From: Candidatus Heimdallarchaeota archaeon LC_3
GTDB lineage: Archaea > Asgardarchaeota > Heimdallarchaeia > Hodarchaeales > LC-3
Direction: 5' to 3'
DNA length: 64,000 nt
Assembly (NCBI GenBank): GCA_001940645.1
Contig: MDVS01000020.1
Location: forward strand, 160,299 to 224,298
The translations under genes and the position numbers were made by a program. The notes beneath the pieces are model-generated. The model had not been told where the DNA came from. It made no database searches and worked only from the letters and a program-made list of their open reading frames with translations. Below, piece after piece: positions 63,676 to 64,000 of the stretch. Positions within the stretch are counted from its first letter, which is position 1. Every line of letters starts with the position of its first letter.

Positions 63676-64000
63676 TGAAAAAAACAACAAGCAACACAGT
63701 CAGGCAGCAAGTATGGTCAGAACTTCATAAGCTTTTCGGTAGGTTTATTGAAGGCACAAAAGGATGGAATTATTCGAAGCAATCTCGCTGGAATTCTACT
63801 CATGTTTTCCAACGATTAGCTCAGGCTGCTCTAGAAAACAGTTCTTTAGAAGATGTTTGCACCTCATTTAAAGGTTGTAGTCCTGATACAGTCCAATATC
63901 GTTTAAAAGGACTTGATTTCGATAAGACAGTCCAACAAATTAATGACATATTAAGATATAATGCACAAGGCTTTCAAATTCATAAAAACACCATTTTAAC
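63676..64000 (+). mobile_element. ISH3-like transposase, N-terminal part (runs off window)
   Basis: From ATG 63676 the frame is open to the end of the window (108 codons). It reads like the N-terminus of an ISH3-family transposase: VRQQVWSELHKLFGRFIEG, STHVFQRLAQAALENSS and LEDVCTSFKGCSPDTVQYRL, the helical region that precedes the DDE core in this family. It differs from the N-terminus of the transposase at 48785, so the two are distinct elements. The left end of this insertion sequence should lie between 63504 and 63675; I see no clear inverted repeat because the right end is missing. Confidence 0.75.

Noticed and set aside
1..64000. CRISPR arrays and rRNA genes
   Set aside because: No regularly spaced direct repeats of CRISPR type and no rRNA-like sequence were found while reading the window.

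Overview
The window is about 30% GC by eye and most likely comes from an Asgard archaeon (Promethearchaeota). The indicators are a two-domain gelsolin-type protein, a Ras/Rab-type small GTPase, an RNA polymerase subunit Rpo8/Rpb8, transcription factor TFS, an Lsm protein, a beta-propeller protein with a RING/PHD-like zinc finger, and a tRNA-Leu with archaeal bulge-helix-bulge introns. I cannot place it to order. No rRNA gene or CRISPR array was seen.

1-35 kb is chromosomal core. It opens with a truncated hypothetical gene and an aminotransferase gene broken by a perfect 243-bp inverted copy of its own interior. Then come an EamA permease, the gelsolin protein, the propeller-RING protein, several winged-helix regulators, a parvulin, a small GTPase with a close partner gene, two tandem cell-surface subtilases, IMP dehydrogenase, a DoxX-like membrane protein and a DUF362 protein. 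At 24.5-27.5 kb, four minus-strand genes encode a MoeZ-like E1/rhodanese, a CysO-like ubiquitin-fold carrier, a JAMM metalloprotease and a CysM-like synthase. Together they look like a complete thiocarboxylate-dependent cysteine pathway. After that come NAD kinase, a Zc3h12a-like NYN RNase, an Fpg glycosylase whose start codon appears to be ACG, an RCK channel-like protein, TFS, an OB-fold protein, Lsm, Rpo8 and the two-intron tRNA-Leu(GAG).

35-64 kb looks like an accessory island. It begins at a cis-prenyltransferase gene cut off after about 75 codons. It holds an LRR protein, a GC-richer 1083-aa membrane/surface protein whose 5' end merges out of frame with a TPR-like gene, and gene fragments. 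It also holds a LuxC-type acyl-CoA reductase followed by four unnamed genes (one with a HEPN-like motif), an ISH3/IS4-type transposase, a tiny secreted cysteine peptide gene with a partner, two PD-(D/E)XK nuclease candidates, and an FRG-domain protein with a membrane partner. A three-gene unit at 53.6-60.2 kb encodes a 1052-aa surface protein, a membrane-anchored zinc-ribbon protein and a zinc/coiled-coil protein. A second ISH3-like transposase runs off the right edge.

The best candidates for undescribed biology are the propeller-RING protein, the paired S1P-like subtilases, the unit at 53.6-60.2 kb, and the LuxC-associated unit at 42.2-47.2 kb. Functions were assigned by reading motifs, without database searches.
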